Assembly: GCF_026210795.1 (NCBI RefSeq) | Contig: NC_089443.1 | Coordinates: 3,410,001 to 3,474,000 of the forward strand | Origin: Rhizophagus irregularis | Lineage: Eukaryota; Glomeromycota; Glomeromycetes; Glomerales; Glomeraceae | Direction: 5' to 3' | DNA: 64,000 bases | Part shown: positions 1 through 13,115 of the stretch, in pieces | Position numbering within the stretch: position 1 is the first letter of the stretch | How the letters are laid out: each line of letters starts with the position of its first letter | The notes under the pieces: model-generated | Database searches by the model: none | Seen by the model: only the letters and a program-made list of their open reading frames with translations | What the model was told of the DNA's origin: nothing | Translations under genes and position numbers: made by a program

Positions 1-863
1 ACAAACTTTATAACCTAGTTGTTACACTGATTACAACGTACACCGTAATAAATAATTACTCAATTTACCCTATAGAGTAACGATTTTACATAAATCATAT
101 TCATAAGTGATACTGCAGAAAAACTATAACACCTGAAAGGAAACACAAATTGTTAATCATCTATAATCCTTATAAAATATCAACCTTGTGTTTGAACTTT
201 AATTAAAAAAAAATGCTTTTGACCTTTTGGCTTCAAAGTTTGAATTTTCAAATTTACTTCACTTCCCAGATGGTGTCATTATGACGATCCTTAGCTAAGC
301 CCACTTTCCAAAATGACGTGATTATACCATTTTTCGCTGATTGAACCTTTTTTTTTTAAACAAAGGAATTTTTTGAAAGTTCGAATTTTAAAAAAAAAAA
401 AAAAATCGAGAAAAAAAAAATGAAAAAAATCATATTTTCATATTTCATCCTTATAAAATTACAATTAATAATATAATTGTCTCTTTTCCGAGATTCTGAA
501 CTAATTGAACTATGTACGTAATATATATTCTCTAACTTAATTTGTTTAGTTTTTTTTCAAAATTCATTCAACGTACTAAAATCAGTTAATTCAACTAAAC
601 GCAATTTTGATTCCACATATTATTTTCTTTTCAGTATAACGTTAGAACATTGTGAACATTCTATTATTAATCGGATATCGGAATTATTCCAATAATCGGT
701 AAAATACTTTTTTCAAATTCCAATAATCAGTAAAAAAAAGATATTTATTTTAAAAATCATATGTAATGTAATTATACAAACAGAATTAATTTATATTACA
801 AAAAAGGTAATCTATTAGTCGAATAAAATCCTAATAGAGATATATAACTGAAATAAAAAATAA
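1..863. other. Gene-free AT-rich stretch downstream of the first HMG-box gene
   Basis: I see no coding region here. It holds homopolymer A and T runs (around 350-420) and lies 3' of the minus-strand HMG gene, so its right part probably contains that gene's 3' untranslated region. Confidence 0.5.
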
Positions 864-1577
864 TTAAAGAGAATCATCAAAAAAATAATTGTTGCAATCT
901 TCTAGAGCTTGTTCTATTGAAGAAGGTAAAGTTTGAAACATATAGGAAGCCACAGAAGGAATTTCATTATAAGGTAAATTTTCGGCATTTTGTTGAATGT
1001 TATGGAAATGATTGAAATGATTGTCGGACTGAAGATCATTTGGAGTACAAAATTGTTGATTGTCTAAATATAAGTCGGAATAAGGAAAAGATTGATTTAA
1101 ATAATAATATTGTGGCGAAATAGAAGAAATTGAATCGGAAATTAAAGGAGTCAATGGAGGGGAAATGAATTGTTGAGATCTAGGCGGGATGTAAATGTAA
1201 GGAGTAACGGACAATTTAATATTATTAATGCGATTATCCAAATTCTCTAATTCAGCCTTATGATTTTCTGAATGAATTTTTGCAATTTTAGATGCAAATT
1301 GTCGATAAGCATCTTTAAGTTTTTCGTTTTCTTCCAACCATAAAGCCGAAGCCCAACGAGAAATTATAGTCATCTTAAATCTGTAAGAATTCGCATTCAA
1401 TTGTTTTTGATAAACTTTACGATAAATCATGAACCCATTACAAGGTTTACGACTATTTTGTTTTGGAAGAAATTCTTTCGGATCTAAAGTTTGTGGGTAA
1501 GGAATAAAAATTTTTGGAGCTGGTAATTCCATTAAAATAGTAGTATCATTTGCAATATTTTTTTGTAAATCCATCAT
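864..1577 (-). CDS. HMG-box protein, MATA_HMG type (237 aa)
   Basis: Single-exon gene for a probable sequence-specific DNA-binding nuclear protein. The HMG box spans about residues 42-103, with the motif CNGFMIYRKVYQ opening helix 1, the SRWASALW segment of helix 2 and an AYRQFASKI third helix. Just before the box is a proline-containing segment (residues 20-40, PYPQTLDPKEFLPKQ) that the other two HMG proteins of this window share in form. The rest is Asn/Gln/Ser-rich and probably disordered. The first of two adjacent Met codons is used. HMG boxes of this kind are strongly expanded in Rhizophagus and resemble fungal mating-type HMG proteins; nothing here shows that this copy acts in mating. 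It is divergent from the HMG gene at 6413. Confidence 0.85.
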   Translation of the reverse strand: MMDLQKNIANDTTILMELPAPKIFIPYPQTLDPKEFLPKQNSRKPCNGFMIYRKVYQKQLNANSYRFKMTIISRWASALWLEENEKLKDAYRQFASKIAKIHSENHKAELENLDNRINNIKLSVTPYIYIPPRSQQFISPPLTPLISDSISSISPQYYYLNQSFPYSDLYLDNQQFCTPNDLQSDNHFNHFHNIQQNAENLPYNEIPSVASYMFQTLPSSIEQALEDCNNYFFDDSL

Positions 1578-4500
1578 AAGAAAAAAAAAGACAAAAGTAA
1601 AAATTTAATGTAAAAGAGTCTTGATCAAATCTTTTTCTTATCTTTTTTTTTTGATTTTATGATCTGGAAAAACGATTCTCATTCGGCCGAATACTTCATT
1701 CAATCGATTCTTATATGTTGAAAAATCAAAATCGAGTAACACAACAAAACGATTACCGAATACCTGTTTGAAATCTACTGATTATAAATTATAAATATAT
1801 ATAAATATAATATATGTGATAAAATCGTAAAGAAATTTCGGACGAAGAAAAAAACAAAGAAAATCCTTTTTTACCATTTAAAGAATTTCCTCCTTATATT
1901 ATTAAAATTATTAAAAATGCTTAATAATTTTCAACACGATGATATGATGCGCAGCCACAACCATATTCTCGCCGAATGCGGATCTTGTTAGAATCATCCT
2001 GTCATACAAACAAATATGTATAAGATTCAAAAATTCCAAAATAAAACTTATTTCGATTAAAGTTACACGTAAAAAAAAAGTTCGCATAACTTTAGTAAAC
2101 AAAATGATCGACTATAATATAACAAAAAAAAGAAAAAATTAATATAAAATTTTTTCTTTCAAAGATCATGCATAAAATAAAAATCAGAAATAATAATTTT
2201 TTCCTTATTTAACAAGTAATTTCGGAAAAAAGCTTTTCAAAGATTGATTTCATAAAAAAAGCGAACCTATCCTATTTCTTTTATTTCGTGCCGGTTTCAT
2301 AAAAAAATAGTGTTCCATAATTTATTGGTCGCATTTATTCATTAACGGGTAAATAATTTCCATGAATGTTCGGAACTTAAAATCCGTATAATTATTCCGT
2401 TATATTGAGAATAATTAAACATAACAATGATACAACAATGATAGGATTGTATTCTTTATAGGGACGAAGCCGTGAAGCGGATTAACGTTTTGTAGCAATA
2501 TAAAAAAGATTTCATCTATAATATAAATATATTTATTATATATTATATGATATTTATATGATATTTTTAAAGAAAACAGATGATTCTAAAACACATAAAT
2601 GGTAAACAAGAATGAATTCAATGAACTATTTAAAGAAAATTTAACCAATACTTTAATAATATTTCGATATTAACAATATTAACAATATATGTTGTGAAAT
2701 TAACCTTAACTTTTTTTCATTAAACAATAAATATTTCATCTTAGAATCTGTTTTTCGAACTTATTAATATTATCTTCGTAGATAATTATTTCCCGATTTT
2801 TAAGAGACTTAATAAGTAGCATAAAAGGTCAATTAATAAGTAAAGTTACATGCATCTATGATCATAGAATAATGATAACCCATAGTTAATATTACAATAA
2901 AATAAAATGCATTATATTTATTATAAAAATATACGTTCATTCTGATTAATTATAAATAATCAATAAATATTCGGATCTATTTGTACAATGATTTCATACT
3001 TTCATATTTTTGAACGAATAGTTTTTCAATTCGGTTTTTATTCGCCGCATGAATGAAATTCACGTGAAAAAGGAATAAACAAATATAATATAGTAATTCC
3101 AATATAAGAAGACAAGTAAATTAATGAAATAATAATAATTAAGCTGAATGTAGAAATAAAAGTCTACGCGCCACTCAGAAATAATAACAAAAAGGTGATA
3201 GAATAATTTTATTCCCCCTTTCAATTTATCATTTCGCTGAGTTATTTATTAAAAATATCACATATTATGTTTACATATTCGGAAATTAATTCGAATGAAT
3301 GGTACAAAAAAACGTCAGCCAAGTAAGTGGTTTCTCATTTTGTAAGAATGTTTTATATGAATATTTGTTAATTAATGAGTGAAAGCCCCTCTATTACAAG
3401 TTGTTAAACCCGAAATTTTCTTTTAAAATATTACCATTTCGTCGTGCTTTATTTATTATAGACCGCGGCTAATGATCGGAGTCACTGCGCGTATTACATA
3501 TATATATGTGTTACATTAAATTACCATAAATCGTAATGATTTCATTATTATTAGAAATGTTAATACCGAATCTTACGAAATTAAAAGATTTTTATTCATT
3601 ATTCTATATTTGTAATTGTGAAAGTATAATTAATTAAGAGAAAATTAATTAGTATTATTATAGATGGGATCCTTGTAACAATAGTAATTTTCTTTATTTT
3701 TGCATTGACAAATTATTTTTTTTTTTAAAAAAAAATTAAGTTACAATAAATAAGTTATACAAAAAAAATTTTAAAATTTAAAACTTTAAAAACCAATTGC
3801 ATTCTAAAAATATAAGTCATGATTTTTTTTTTTTTATTTTGTTATAATAAATACGTTTTTTTAATATATTATTAAAATTATTGAAACAATTATAGAAATG
3901 TTTGTTATTAAATTTAATATAAATTTGTAAATAATGTAAAAAAAAAAAAAAAAAATTATAAACCACACTAATCGTTATTACTATGAGAATAATAATATGA
4001 GCATATATATATATGCACTATACGGGATAATCTTTATATTCAAAAAAAAAGAAACTATAAAAATTGTTAATAATAATATAAATAAAAGGAAAGTTCGATA
4101 ATGCATAATTGACATTATAATTATTTAAGAATTAATTAAAAAAAGTAAGTTTTTCGGAATTCAAAGAATTTTTTTTTTACCCTTTTTTTCCTTTAAGATA
4201 GATAAAAAAGTAAATAGATTATCAATTAAATTGTTATGAATATTTCATATTTTAAACAAATTCATACAATTTCATTTTTTTTAACAATGCAATAAATGAA
4301 ACGATTCTTATAGTTAGTTAAAATGAATGAATATTATATATATGTATATGCTATGTATATGGTAAAAACTGGACTATATACAGGATCATTTTTTAAACAT
4401 GAAACTTCATGCAAAGTAACATTTAAGTATTTTTTTTCAAATCGTTTTTTAATAAAGGAAATAAAATGAAATTAAGGAGATATTAGAATATTATCACTTT

Positions 4501-6412
4501 TTTTTTTGAACGCGTAAACCGACTAACTCCGAATCTTTGTAAGATTACAAAAAGTTTTGACGGGCGCAAAATTCCTTATTATTTTGTCACATCACATGAA
4601 AAAAAATAAAGTCATTATTTTATCGTAGATATCAAAGGCGGAAATTTATTTTAAATGAAAACTATTATAATTTTCAATAAATATAACGTACAAAATAAAC
4701 AAAGTAACACAAAATTAGAATTGTTCTTATATGGTTTATCGCGTATGATCAAATTCACAGATGTAACTATGAACAATATTTATTTTACAATTATTTAAAT
4801 CCCATGGTCATAAGATTTTCAAAATTAAAAAAAGAAAGGAGAACAAAAGATTTTCTTCCTTATTCTTATAATTCATTATGAATTAAACCTTATTAAAGAA
4901 AAAAGTACACAAGCACAGACGCGAAACAGGAATCTGCAATGAATCCAATGAACCTATGTAAATATATAAGTGTTGCACATTATATATCAATACTTTATAA
5001 TAATTCAACGGGATGTTCTAGACATCATGCATTATCAGTCTGGTGTACTTTTGATATGTATTCATTGATTTCAAATAAAAAAGTAATTTTATATCTGTGA
5101 TATGTGTGTTATATTTATTACATTGTGTGACACTATTATTATTTATCTATTTTGGTTTTATAGTGACACTATCATTTATTACTTCTTTAAGATGCCAAAC
5201 TTAAAATTTTTTATCAATTATATTATACAAATCTCATAGAACGAATTAGAGAAATCATAGTACGTGCGTGCCATATATGACGTAGTAAACTTAGTAAACT
5301 TGTGATCACTAATCAATGTCTATGAACAGAATAGTTTCCAAATAAGGAAATTTTCATAAAATTAACTTCCATTAATAGATAAAATATTTCAAGTTTTAAA
5401 AAAAAGTAGTAAAGTGGTTAACAAAAAATTGTTCTATATTAATATATATTAACAAACAAAGAATGATAATCTAAAAGAAATATAAAGTTTTTGCTAAAAG
5501 AAGAATTGATTATATTAATACAAAAATATATTACCAAATAATAATACTTATACTTTTTTACGATAGGAAAATTAATTTTAAAAATTAATTTTAAATTTTT
5601 TATATTAAAAAAAATCATATGAAGTGATATGACGAAATATTTGCAAATTACATCAATTATAAAATACCCAAAACTTTTTGAATTCCGAATCTGCCCAAAC
5701 ATGAAATGGGCTGGTAAAATAGATTCCTATATGTTAACTTGTTTTCGATTAGGTAGAATTTTTATTAAAATTTAATATATTTTACCAAATTTGGATATTA
5801 CTGTATCCCGGGGTTAATCATCTTTTAATCATCTGTATTCTAATTTTAGTAAAATTTATCTACTTATAAGAAATCGTTATTAACGTAACACAAACTTTTT
5901 TTTTTTTGATTTCTTTATATCGGAGCATTTCCAGTAATTATATAAACTTATATAGACAAGTACGTCCAAATTAGTGAAAAAATTACTATTTAGGTTAGTC
6001 ATAAGGGGAAACCAATATTAAAAAATTTTTTTATTTATGCATGGCTTTGCACTTGTGATAATTTAAAAAAAATATCACATATCATAAATTTTTATAATAG
6101 TACTACTGATCGGTAACGAAATAGAAATTACTAATAGTAAGTAAATTCAATAAAATAAACTCGGACTTAATTACCGTAATACTTTTTTATATTATATCAA
6201 TAGATAAAAATAGACTCTGACTCCATAAATTATTTATAATATAACCTAATAAAATAAACAAATAAAAAAAAAAACTTAGTTTCTATTAAATTTGATCATA
6301 GTCGCTTCCGAATATAAATAAAGTAGAAATTTGACGAACTTCCAGAATCTCTGTGCGATATCCTAAAATAATATTATTAATAATAATAAAAGAGATTATT
6401 ATCGTAATAAAA
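1578..6412. other. Long gene-free region between two divergent HMG-box genes
   Basis: About 4.8 kb with no supportable gene; the small open frames are AT-rich and lack domains. It includes short less AT-rich patches (for example near 3460-3500) and many homopolymer runs. By position it must contain the 5' regions of both flanking HMG genes, but I cannot point to a specific promoter element. Confidence 0.5.
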
Positions 6413-7243
6413 ATGTTTACATTCTCGAGCAATGGAAATGATAGCGAACCGAATAGCATGAATACCATGACTATTATTGATGAAACTGAAACGATTACTA
6501 CGCAAAAAAATAAGCAAGTATTCTCACCAAAACAATCCTTCCCTCCCAAACCTTACGTTGAAGTACCCTTGCCAAATCATCTCAACATTGAAGAATATAT
6601 GCCAAAGAAATCCGGTGGCAAAAAAACTTCAAATGCATTTATTATATATCGGACGGTTTTTGCAAAAGTTCTCATGAACCTAGATTATCAAAATAAAATG
6701 ACCGATGTATCTAAATGGGCTGCTGAATCATGGAAAAGCGAGAAAGCTGAACTCATAACCGCATACAAAAATTTTGCAAACGAAATTCAATCAACTCACA
6801 GAAAACGTTCCCAAGATGCAATGATAAATCGTAATCGCCGGTTGATCGCTGCAACTACCCCGAGAGAAAATCCGGCACCAATTTCCGTTCCTGTGAATCC
6901 TCCAAGACATGAAATACAAGAAATTCAACAATTTCAACCTAATTTGATTACTGAACATCCTATTAATTTTCCTTACGATTTTCCGTTTCCACAAGTTTTC
7001 AATCCTGGTTCATCAGATAAAGGATTTCAAGCGAATAATTCGTTAATTTCGATTCCTGATTATAATGAATTCAGCCAATCTCCTATGTCTTCTTTATTTT
7101 CTTATGGAGATACGTTATTAAATGAAGATTTGGAAGCTTTATATCTAATGGATTCAATTTTACAACAGCAGCCTCAGGAATTTCACCCCGAATTTCAATA
7201 TGGAAATAACGATCCAACCTGGGTTTATCCTACTAGACCCTGA
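6413..7243 (+). CDS. HMG-box protein, MATA_HMG type (276 aa)
   Basis: Single-exon HMG-box protein, probably a nuclear transcription factor. The open frame reaches back to 6353, but those 20 codons are hydrophobic (Ile-rich) and AT-rich, so I start at the second Met (6413, MFTFSSNGND). The HMG box is at about residues 70-130: TSNAFIIYRTVF, then KMTDVSKWAAESWKSEK, then ITAYKNFANEI. A proline-rich lead-in (PLPNHLNIEEYMPKK) matches the lead-in of the other two HMG genes. The C-terminal half is Pro/Asn/Gln/Phe-rich without a recognised domain. It is head-to-head with the HMG gene at 864-1577, and its 3' side carries a tandem 94-bp duplication. Confidence 0.85.
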   Translation: MFTFSSNGNDSEPNSMNTMTIIDETETITTQKNKQVFSPKQSFPPKPYVEVPLPNHLNIEEYMPKKSGGKKTSNAFIIYRTVFAKVLMNLDYQNKMTDVSKWAAESWKSEKAELITAYKNFANEIQSTHRKRSQDAMINRNRRLIAATTPRENPAPISVPVNPPRHEIQEIQQFQPNLITEHPINFPYDFPFPQVFNPGSSDKGFQANNSLISIPDYNEFSQSPMSSLFSYGDTLLNEDLEALYLMDSILQQQPQEFHPEFQYGNNDPTWVYPTRP

Positions 7244-7280
7244 ATAATAATAATATTATTAAAAAACAAAAAAAAAAAAA

Positions 7281-7468
7281 TACTTAAATAATATTAAATC
7301 TTTGCAAATATTAATTATCGAAGGTTTGGTTGGTCACGATTAAAGATTTGCTTATGATTACTTTTGATTTTAAATACTTAAATAATATTAAATCTTTATA
7401 ATTATTACAATTATTGAAGGTTTGATTGGTCACGATTAAAGATTTGCTTATAATTACTTTTGATTTTC
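7281..7468 (+). repeat. Two-copy tandem repeat, 94-bp period
   Basis: The segment starting TACTTAAATAATATTAAATC at 7281 recurs at 7375 and both copies end in ACTTTTGATTTT. They differ by a few substitutions and a small indel. The array begins 38 bases after the HMG stop codon, so it probably lies in the 3' untranslated region. Confidence 0.75.
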
Positions 7469-10400
7469 GTGTTAAATTTCGTTTTCGATTTCAATTATTT
7501 CAATTATTTCGTATTTTTTTCCTAAATATCTTAGTTTTTTTTAAAATTTTTTTTTTTCTCATACGTTTAATTCTTATATACTTATATGATCAAATCTATC
7601 AAATCTTAAGAACTTAACAAAACAACATTAAGCTTAAATAATTATATGCAACATATGAATATGAAAGAAACATAAATTTTCATCGCGAGCTCAAGAAAAG
7701 TTTTCTTTATTTTTTTTCAAATTTATGTAACTATTAACATAAGTTATTATTCAGAAATTACTTTCTAAAATAATAAAAGATTCCTTCATTCTACCTATAA
7801 TTGTATAAGATCTGGTTACATTATTAATATAAAATGTGTGAGAACAATAAAGATTTTCGTAAATTGTATGCAAAATGAAGTAAAAAAATGTGTAAAATGA
7901 TCAAAAATGTAAGTTAATTGCTTATCTAAGTAAAAATATTTTTGAATAACACGTACCAAGATCTATTTATTATCTTTTTAGGCTCTTTCTTTAATAATTA
8001 ATATCATAAGAAATTCTAAAAAAAGAATTCTTTGAAAAATTATCATTACTTAAGATTAGTTTTTATAATTTTGCCTGAAATTTTTTTTACCGGTAAATTA
8101 GCTGCGCCGAAATTCCAATGCCGTTAGTTACACAAACACGTTACAATCGCGTAAAAAAAATTCCTGCATTTTGATGTATGCGAACACAAAAGTCTATAAT
8201 TGTAAACCATGTAAACCAACCCCCCCCCTTTTAATTGTTCTATTTTAGATTAATTATATCAAGTACTAATAAATATAAATTATATAACTTATACAGTATA
8301 TATTAAAATTTTTTCAATACATACGTATATTTTGCGTCATCTCCTTTGATGTTTGAAGTATTTAAAATAAAAGTCAAAGACAAAGAAAAAAAAAAAAAAA
8401 GGAGTATTAAATAGTTAGATAAAGTTCATTGGTTATAATAATATTTATTGATGACAATTCAAAAAAAGTAGAGGGAGATATTTTATTTAAAAAAGATAAG
8501 TATGTGTGTATATATACGTAATTAATAAAAACAAATAACAGATAATGGGTACATTTTGACGCTCATCTCGCGTGTTCATTTCCAAATCGATTACTTCTTT
8601 ATTATGAAGTCAGATTGTTTTTTTATGCAAGTTATATAAATGCAGGATATGAGGCTGTACCGTAAGAAAAAGATGATGATATGGGGGCAAAACTTACACC
8701 TCATTGGTTCATCTATAAAACATTAAAGCTTGGTGCTAATCTTTATATAAAGTCATTTGATATTGTTATTATTATGTATATATATATATACAAGATGTTA
8801 AATTACATATCACATAAACATCACATTTATAATAATTAAGTCTTTTAATGGAATTTAGAATATTCTATTTGATAATAATCTGAAAAGAGACAGACAAAGA
8901 ACGAATGAATATAGTAGATAGATAAATAAATAGAATACATCAGAGTGTGAGAACTAATGTTGTAAGATTCAAATACGTACAATTTCATTGAACAAATTCT
9001 CAAATTTGCTAAATTTGATAATTTTCATATGAAAATTATTTATCTATCTATACATTTTTTATCAAAAATCGAATCAGATGATTAAAGTAAAGTTTTTTAC
9101 GTGGAATTCGATCGAATGATATAATATCCTGTTCTACATTTGAGTATAAAGTTTTAAATTTTTATTGGATAGCGTTTTATTTACATTATTTTATAATAAA
9201 TGTTTTCTGTTGTGTAAAAAAAGAGAGGAATAAAAACTATTAAATATAATTACACAGTTTATTCAACATTATTAATACAAAGATAAACAAAGCAAAAAAA
9301 AAAGAAGAAAAAAAAGAGTTCGTGATACTCAATTTTAATTTTTTTTTTGATTCATTACATTATACATAAATTTTATAACAATAATACATGCATTGTCATT
9401 ATAATAATTTTTTTTAAAAAAAAATTCAAATTTTACAAAGATCATTTTTCGATCAGTAGAAATGCAGGATGAAAATCAAATCCAAAAATACTCTATACTG
9501 TGCCATACAACAATGAGTCAAAAAAGGAAAGATATGCATGTATTATCTGTATTATTCTTATCTGTTATACAATTCCACAATTCCGAAACCCGATGATAAT
9601 TATATTTATCATTGTTCACCTTTTTTGTGAATAGACTTATCAATCTTTTTTGTTTATTAAAATAAAAATCGTTCAAAAAATTTGAAATTTTTTCTTTGAT
9701 TATAAGCACCTCTATAAAGTCGTGGTTAATTGCTTCTCAAACATTAATAATATTAATACTTTCGCGGGAAATATACCGATTGGATAAAAAAAAAATAAGA
9801 TATGTATGCAACTTAGTTTGTTGATTACCAAATATATAAATTGTTTACCAAATGAAGCAAATGAGGAAATTTTTTATAAGTCTAAAATTTTTTTTAGGTA
9901 ATATTTTCCATTCTTCAAACGTAAGAAAATGACCGAGTTTTTTCTGATCTATTGCGTTGTAATAGATCAACTTTGCATTATTATATTAACTGCATTTAAT
10001 TTAAAAAAAAAAAAACCATTCAAACGAATATACATCATAAAATTTATATTTAGTATTACGAACGAGCGTAAATTTATGGTTACACGCCACGCCTAAACGC
10101 CTAAAATATATACAAAATAAGAAAATAAGTTTAGGAAAGAATTCAATTTGCTTGATTTGTCGAAAGAATTAGGAACTAAAAAGGATTATTTAATACATTT
10201 TGCAAGTATAAAACTTTTTATTACATCATTAATCAACTAATGTTTACAGTTTATTAATTTAAAATAAATTGTTTATACTTAATATATTTAGAATATCGCA
10301 TTAAATTATTCATTATTAGAATGTTTATTCGGTATATCCGATATTACGTACGTGTTCTTTAAATTTTAGCAGAATGTGACAAAATATATAATTTTATTTT

Positions 10401-11168
10401 CACATTGTGACATCTATTTTTATTTATTTTTCAAAGCCCGATTTTACCGTAATTATGTTTTACATATTCCAAGGTAATAATATCGTTATTTATGTAATTA
10501 TTGATTTTATAAGTAAATAATGATACTAATCTTGATAATTCATCGCGTAAAAGATTGAAAAAATATAGATCTAGAATTTATTTGCTTGTTTTTGATGCTT
10601 ATTACGTTAAAAGTTGCTGAATAAGGTATTTGATTTATTTTAGTTTTGATGTGTACAGCATTAGATCGATTGCTTGATTGTTAATTTGATCATTAATCTT
10701 CCAATCATTTTTATACTTAATTAATCTTAAAAAATATATTTCATTTTACTTCCTGCACAAAAATATGATTGTTATTTGTCCAAATTCATGTAAATTATGT
10801 AAATTGCATTGTTATCTGGATCAAATGTCCGTAATCATATCAAAAGTACCGATCTTCCAAATGAAACATTCTACTACTTTCATTTATTTTAAGAACATGT
10901 GAAATTTCGATTAAATGTAATTAAAAAATTTTCTTAAAGTTAATCATTTTACTCTTCTTTTTTACTCATGAACGATTCTAATTAGGTAAAAAATTGAATT
11001 CCATATGAAGGACTTGCAAATATTTTATAAATTAGGTTAGTTTTTTTTTTAAGCTATATATTAAAATTAGTGTGACAATCATTTAAGATGACTAATCTAG
11101 ATTTCGTTAATCTATAAGTATAAAATCTACTAAAATATTTCCCTTTTCTTTTTTTTTAAAAAAAAACC
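7469..11168. other. Gene-free AT-rich intergenic region
   Basis: No gene recognised. It contains homopolymer tracts, a run of nine C near 8221, and scattered short open frames without domain similarity. The last part precedes the hydrolase start and presumably holds its promoter. Confidence 0.45.
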
Positions 11169-12785
11169 ATGAAAGTAACTAATTACATTATTCCCGCTTC
11201 AAAAATTCGTAATGTTCCCGGGAAAAATAATACTCAATTAAGATTATCAGTTAACTGTTATGAACCTTATGAAAAAAAAAATGATTCCGGTGACGGAATA
11301 AACATGGTTTTTGCTCATGCAACTGGTTTTCATAAAGAAATCTGGGAACCTGTTATAAAATTGTTATTAGATCAAAAACAGTTAAATATTGATAAAATTT
11401 TAGCTTTGGACTATTATAATCATGGGGATAGTGCCATATTAAATGAGAAAATTTTACCTGACTCTTGTAAGTAGTTTTTTTTTTAAATTTTAAATGGTTC
11501 AATTTAAAATTATTATCATTTTTACTAATTAATATTTTTAAAAGTGAGATGGTGGGATCATGGATATGATATTTCTCAAGTTATAGATTATTTCAAAATA
11601 AAGAAGCCTGTCGTTGGTGTAGGCCATTCAATTGGCGGTGCATCAATGTAAGTCTTTTCTCATTTCAAAATTTTTTTACTTTTTATTTTGAATTCACTTT
11701 TCGCTTTTCTTTCTTTTTTTTTTATGAAGGGTTATGACAGAATTAATTAAACCTGGTACTTTTTCATGTATTGTTTGCGTAGATCCAGTGTTATCTCCAC
11801 GATTCACAATATACCCCGCATTTAATCTTGATTCAATATTAAAAAGAAGAGATATTTGGCCAGACAGGTATAATTTAAATCGCTTTTTTTCTTTAAAAAA
11901 AATTTGTTTATAAATATTCTAATCAAAAAAAAAAATAAAATAAAATATGGTTAAATGTATATATAGAAAAGTTGCAAAGACTTCGTTTCTTAAACATCAA
12001 ATGTTCCAAAGTTGGGATCCTGAAGTATTAGATATCCACATAGTAAATTTATATTTATTTATTTTCATTTTATTTATTATGTACTTAATTGACTTAATTA
12101 TCTTTATAAGAAATATGGATTACGTGAAACATCTGATGGTCAAATTACATTAAAATGTCCTAAATTACAAGAATATGTAAGTTTTACATTATTTCATTTT
12201 TATTCATATAAATTTCTTTGCTCTTGATCTTAGCTTACATCAAATCAACTTCGATTTTAGTATACGTTTGCAGATAATATTTTAGTTAATCCTTCCCATA
12301 GTGCAATTGAAGCATTTTATCGTTTACATGAAATTAAATGTCCAATTTTATTTTTAACTGGTGAATCATCTAATATGGAGTAAGGTTCACAATTTTTTTG
12401 GGGGGAGAGTTTATATTGTTTTAATGATATAAGACATTTTCTTTTATAGGTTGGAATGGGGTTCACTTATAAAAACACGTACTCAACGAGGTGAATGGTG
12501 TGAAATTTTTGGTTGCGGTCATTTGGTAATAAATTTTATTTATACTGTATATTCAAATTAATTTTTCTAACAATTGATAATTGATATTTCTTCTCATCTT
12601 AGGTAACAATGGAAAACCCAAAACAAGTTGCTTATGCAATTGAGATTTTTATTTTTAAACATCTTGTTGTGTTAAAAGATCATCCAATAATCCCTAATAA
12701 TCCATCTAGAATTGATAATTATACAGATTTTGTTCTTCCTATCCCAGATGAATCATCTAAATCATCTAAATCATCTAAATTGTAA
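11169..12785 (+). CDS. Peroxisomal-type alpha/beta hydrolase (Lpx1-like lipase), 8 exons, 352 aa
   Basis: Exons 11169-11466, 11545-11647, 11730-11867, 11967-12042, 12111-12176, 12261-12379, 12450-12525 and 12603-12785 join in phase with GT..AG introns. The fold signature is clear: HATGFH oxyanion region near residue 50, nucleophile elbow GHSIGG with Ser128, and a C-terminal GCGHLV with His291 as the catalytic base; Glu262 in LTGESS may be the acid. The protein ends in SKL, the canonical PTS1 peroxisomal import signal, as yeast Lpx1 also carries a PTS1. A lipase/esterase role in the peroxisome is inferred from these features; the true substrate is unknown. The gene is convergent with the reductase at 13069-14492. 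Its C-terminal SSK repeat is encoded by a tandem 9-base repeat. Confidence 0.85.
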
Positions 12786-12971
12786 TGGTGTTCAATTTGT
12801 TAAACTTTTAGCATGTCAGGGTTAGATAATGACTTGCACATCTAAATAGTTTAAGATCTAGATCAATGCTTATTTGATAATGGTAATGATAAAGTTTTTT
12901 CTTTTAATTTATTAATTTAATAAACATAATATATATTAAAAAAAAAAACAAATAAAAATATAAGACAAATA

Positions 12972-13115
12972 ACAAATGATCAAAAGCTGAATTTTTTTTT
13001 ATTAAGCTTTTGCTGCTCTTTCAAGTTTTTTCAATGCTGATTTACAAATGATCAAAAGCTGATTTTTTTTATTGAGCTTTTGCCGCTGCTGCTTCTCTTT
13101 CACGTTTTTTTAATG
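12972..13115 (-). repeat. Partial tandem duplication of the reductase gene 3' end
   Basis: ACAAATGATCAAAAGCTGA at 12972 recurs at 13044, offset 72 bases, and the similarity continues through the T run, the stop-codon region and the start of the Ala/Lys-rich C-terminal codons (GCTTTTGC...). The outer copy has diverged and lies downstream of the functional stop at 13069-13071. Confidence 0.75.

Noticed and set aside
5439-5702. 87-codon minus-strand open frame in the HMG spacer
   Set aside because: Ile/Phe/Lys/Asn-rich translation typical of AT-rich non-coding DNA; no support.
6353-6412. Upstream extension of the second HMG-box gene
   Set aside because: The 20 extra codons are hydrophobic and AT-rich and are not shared with the other HMG proteins; the Met at 6413 is the better start.
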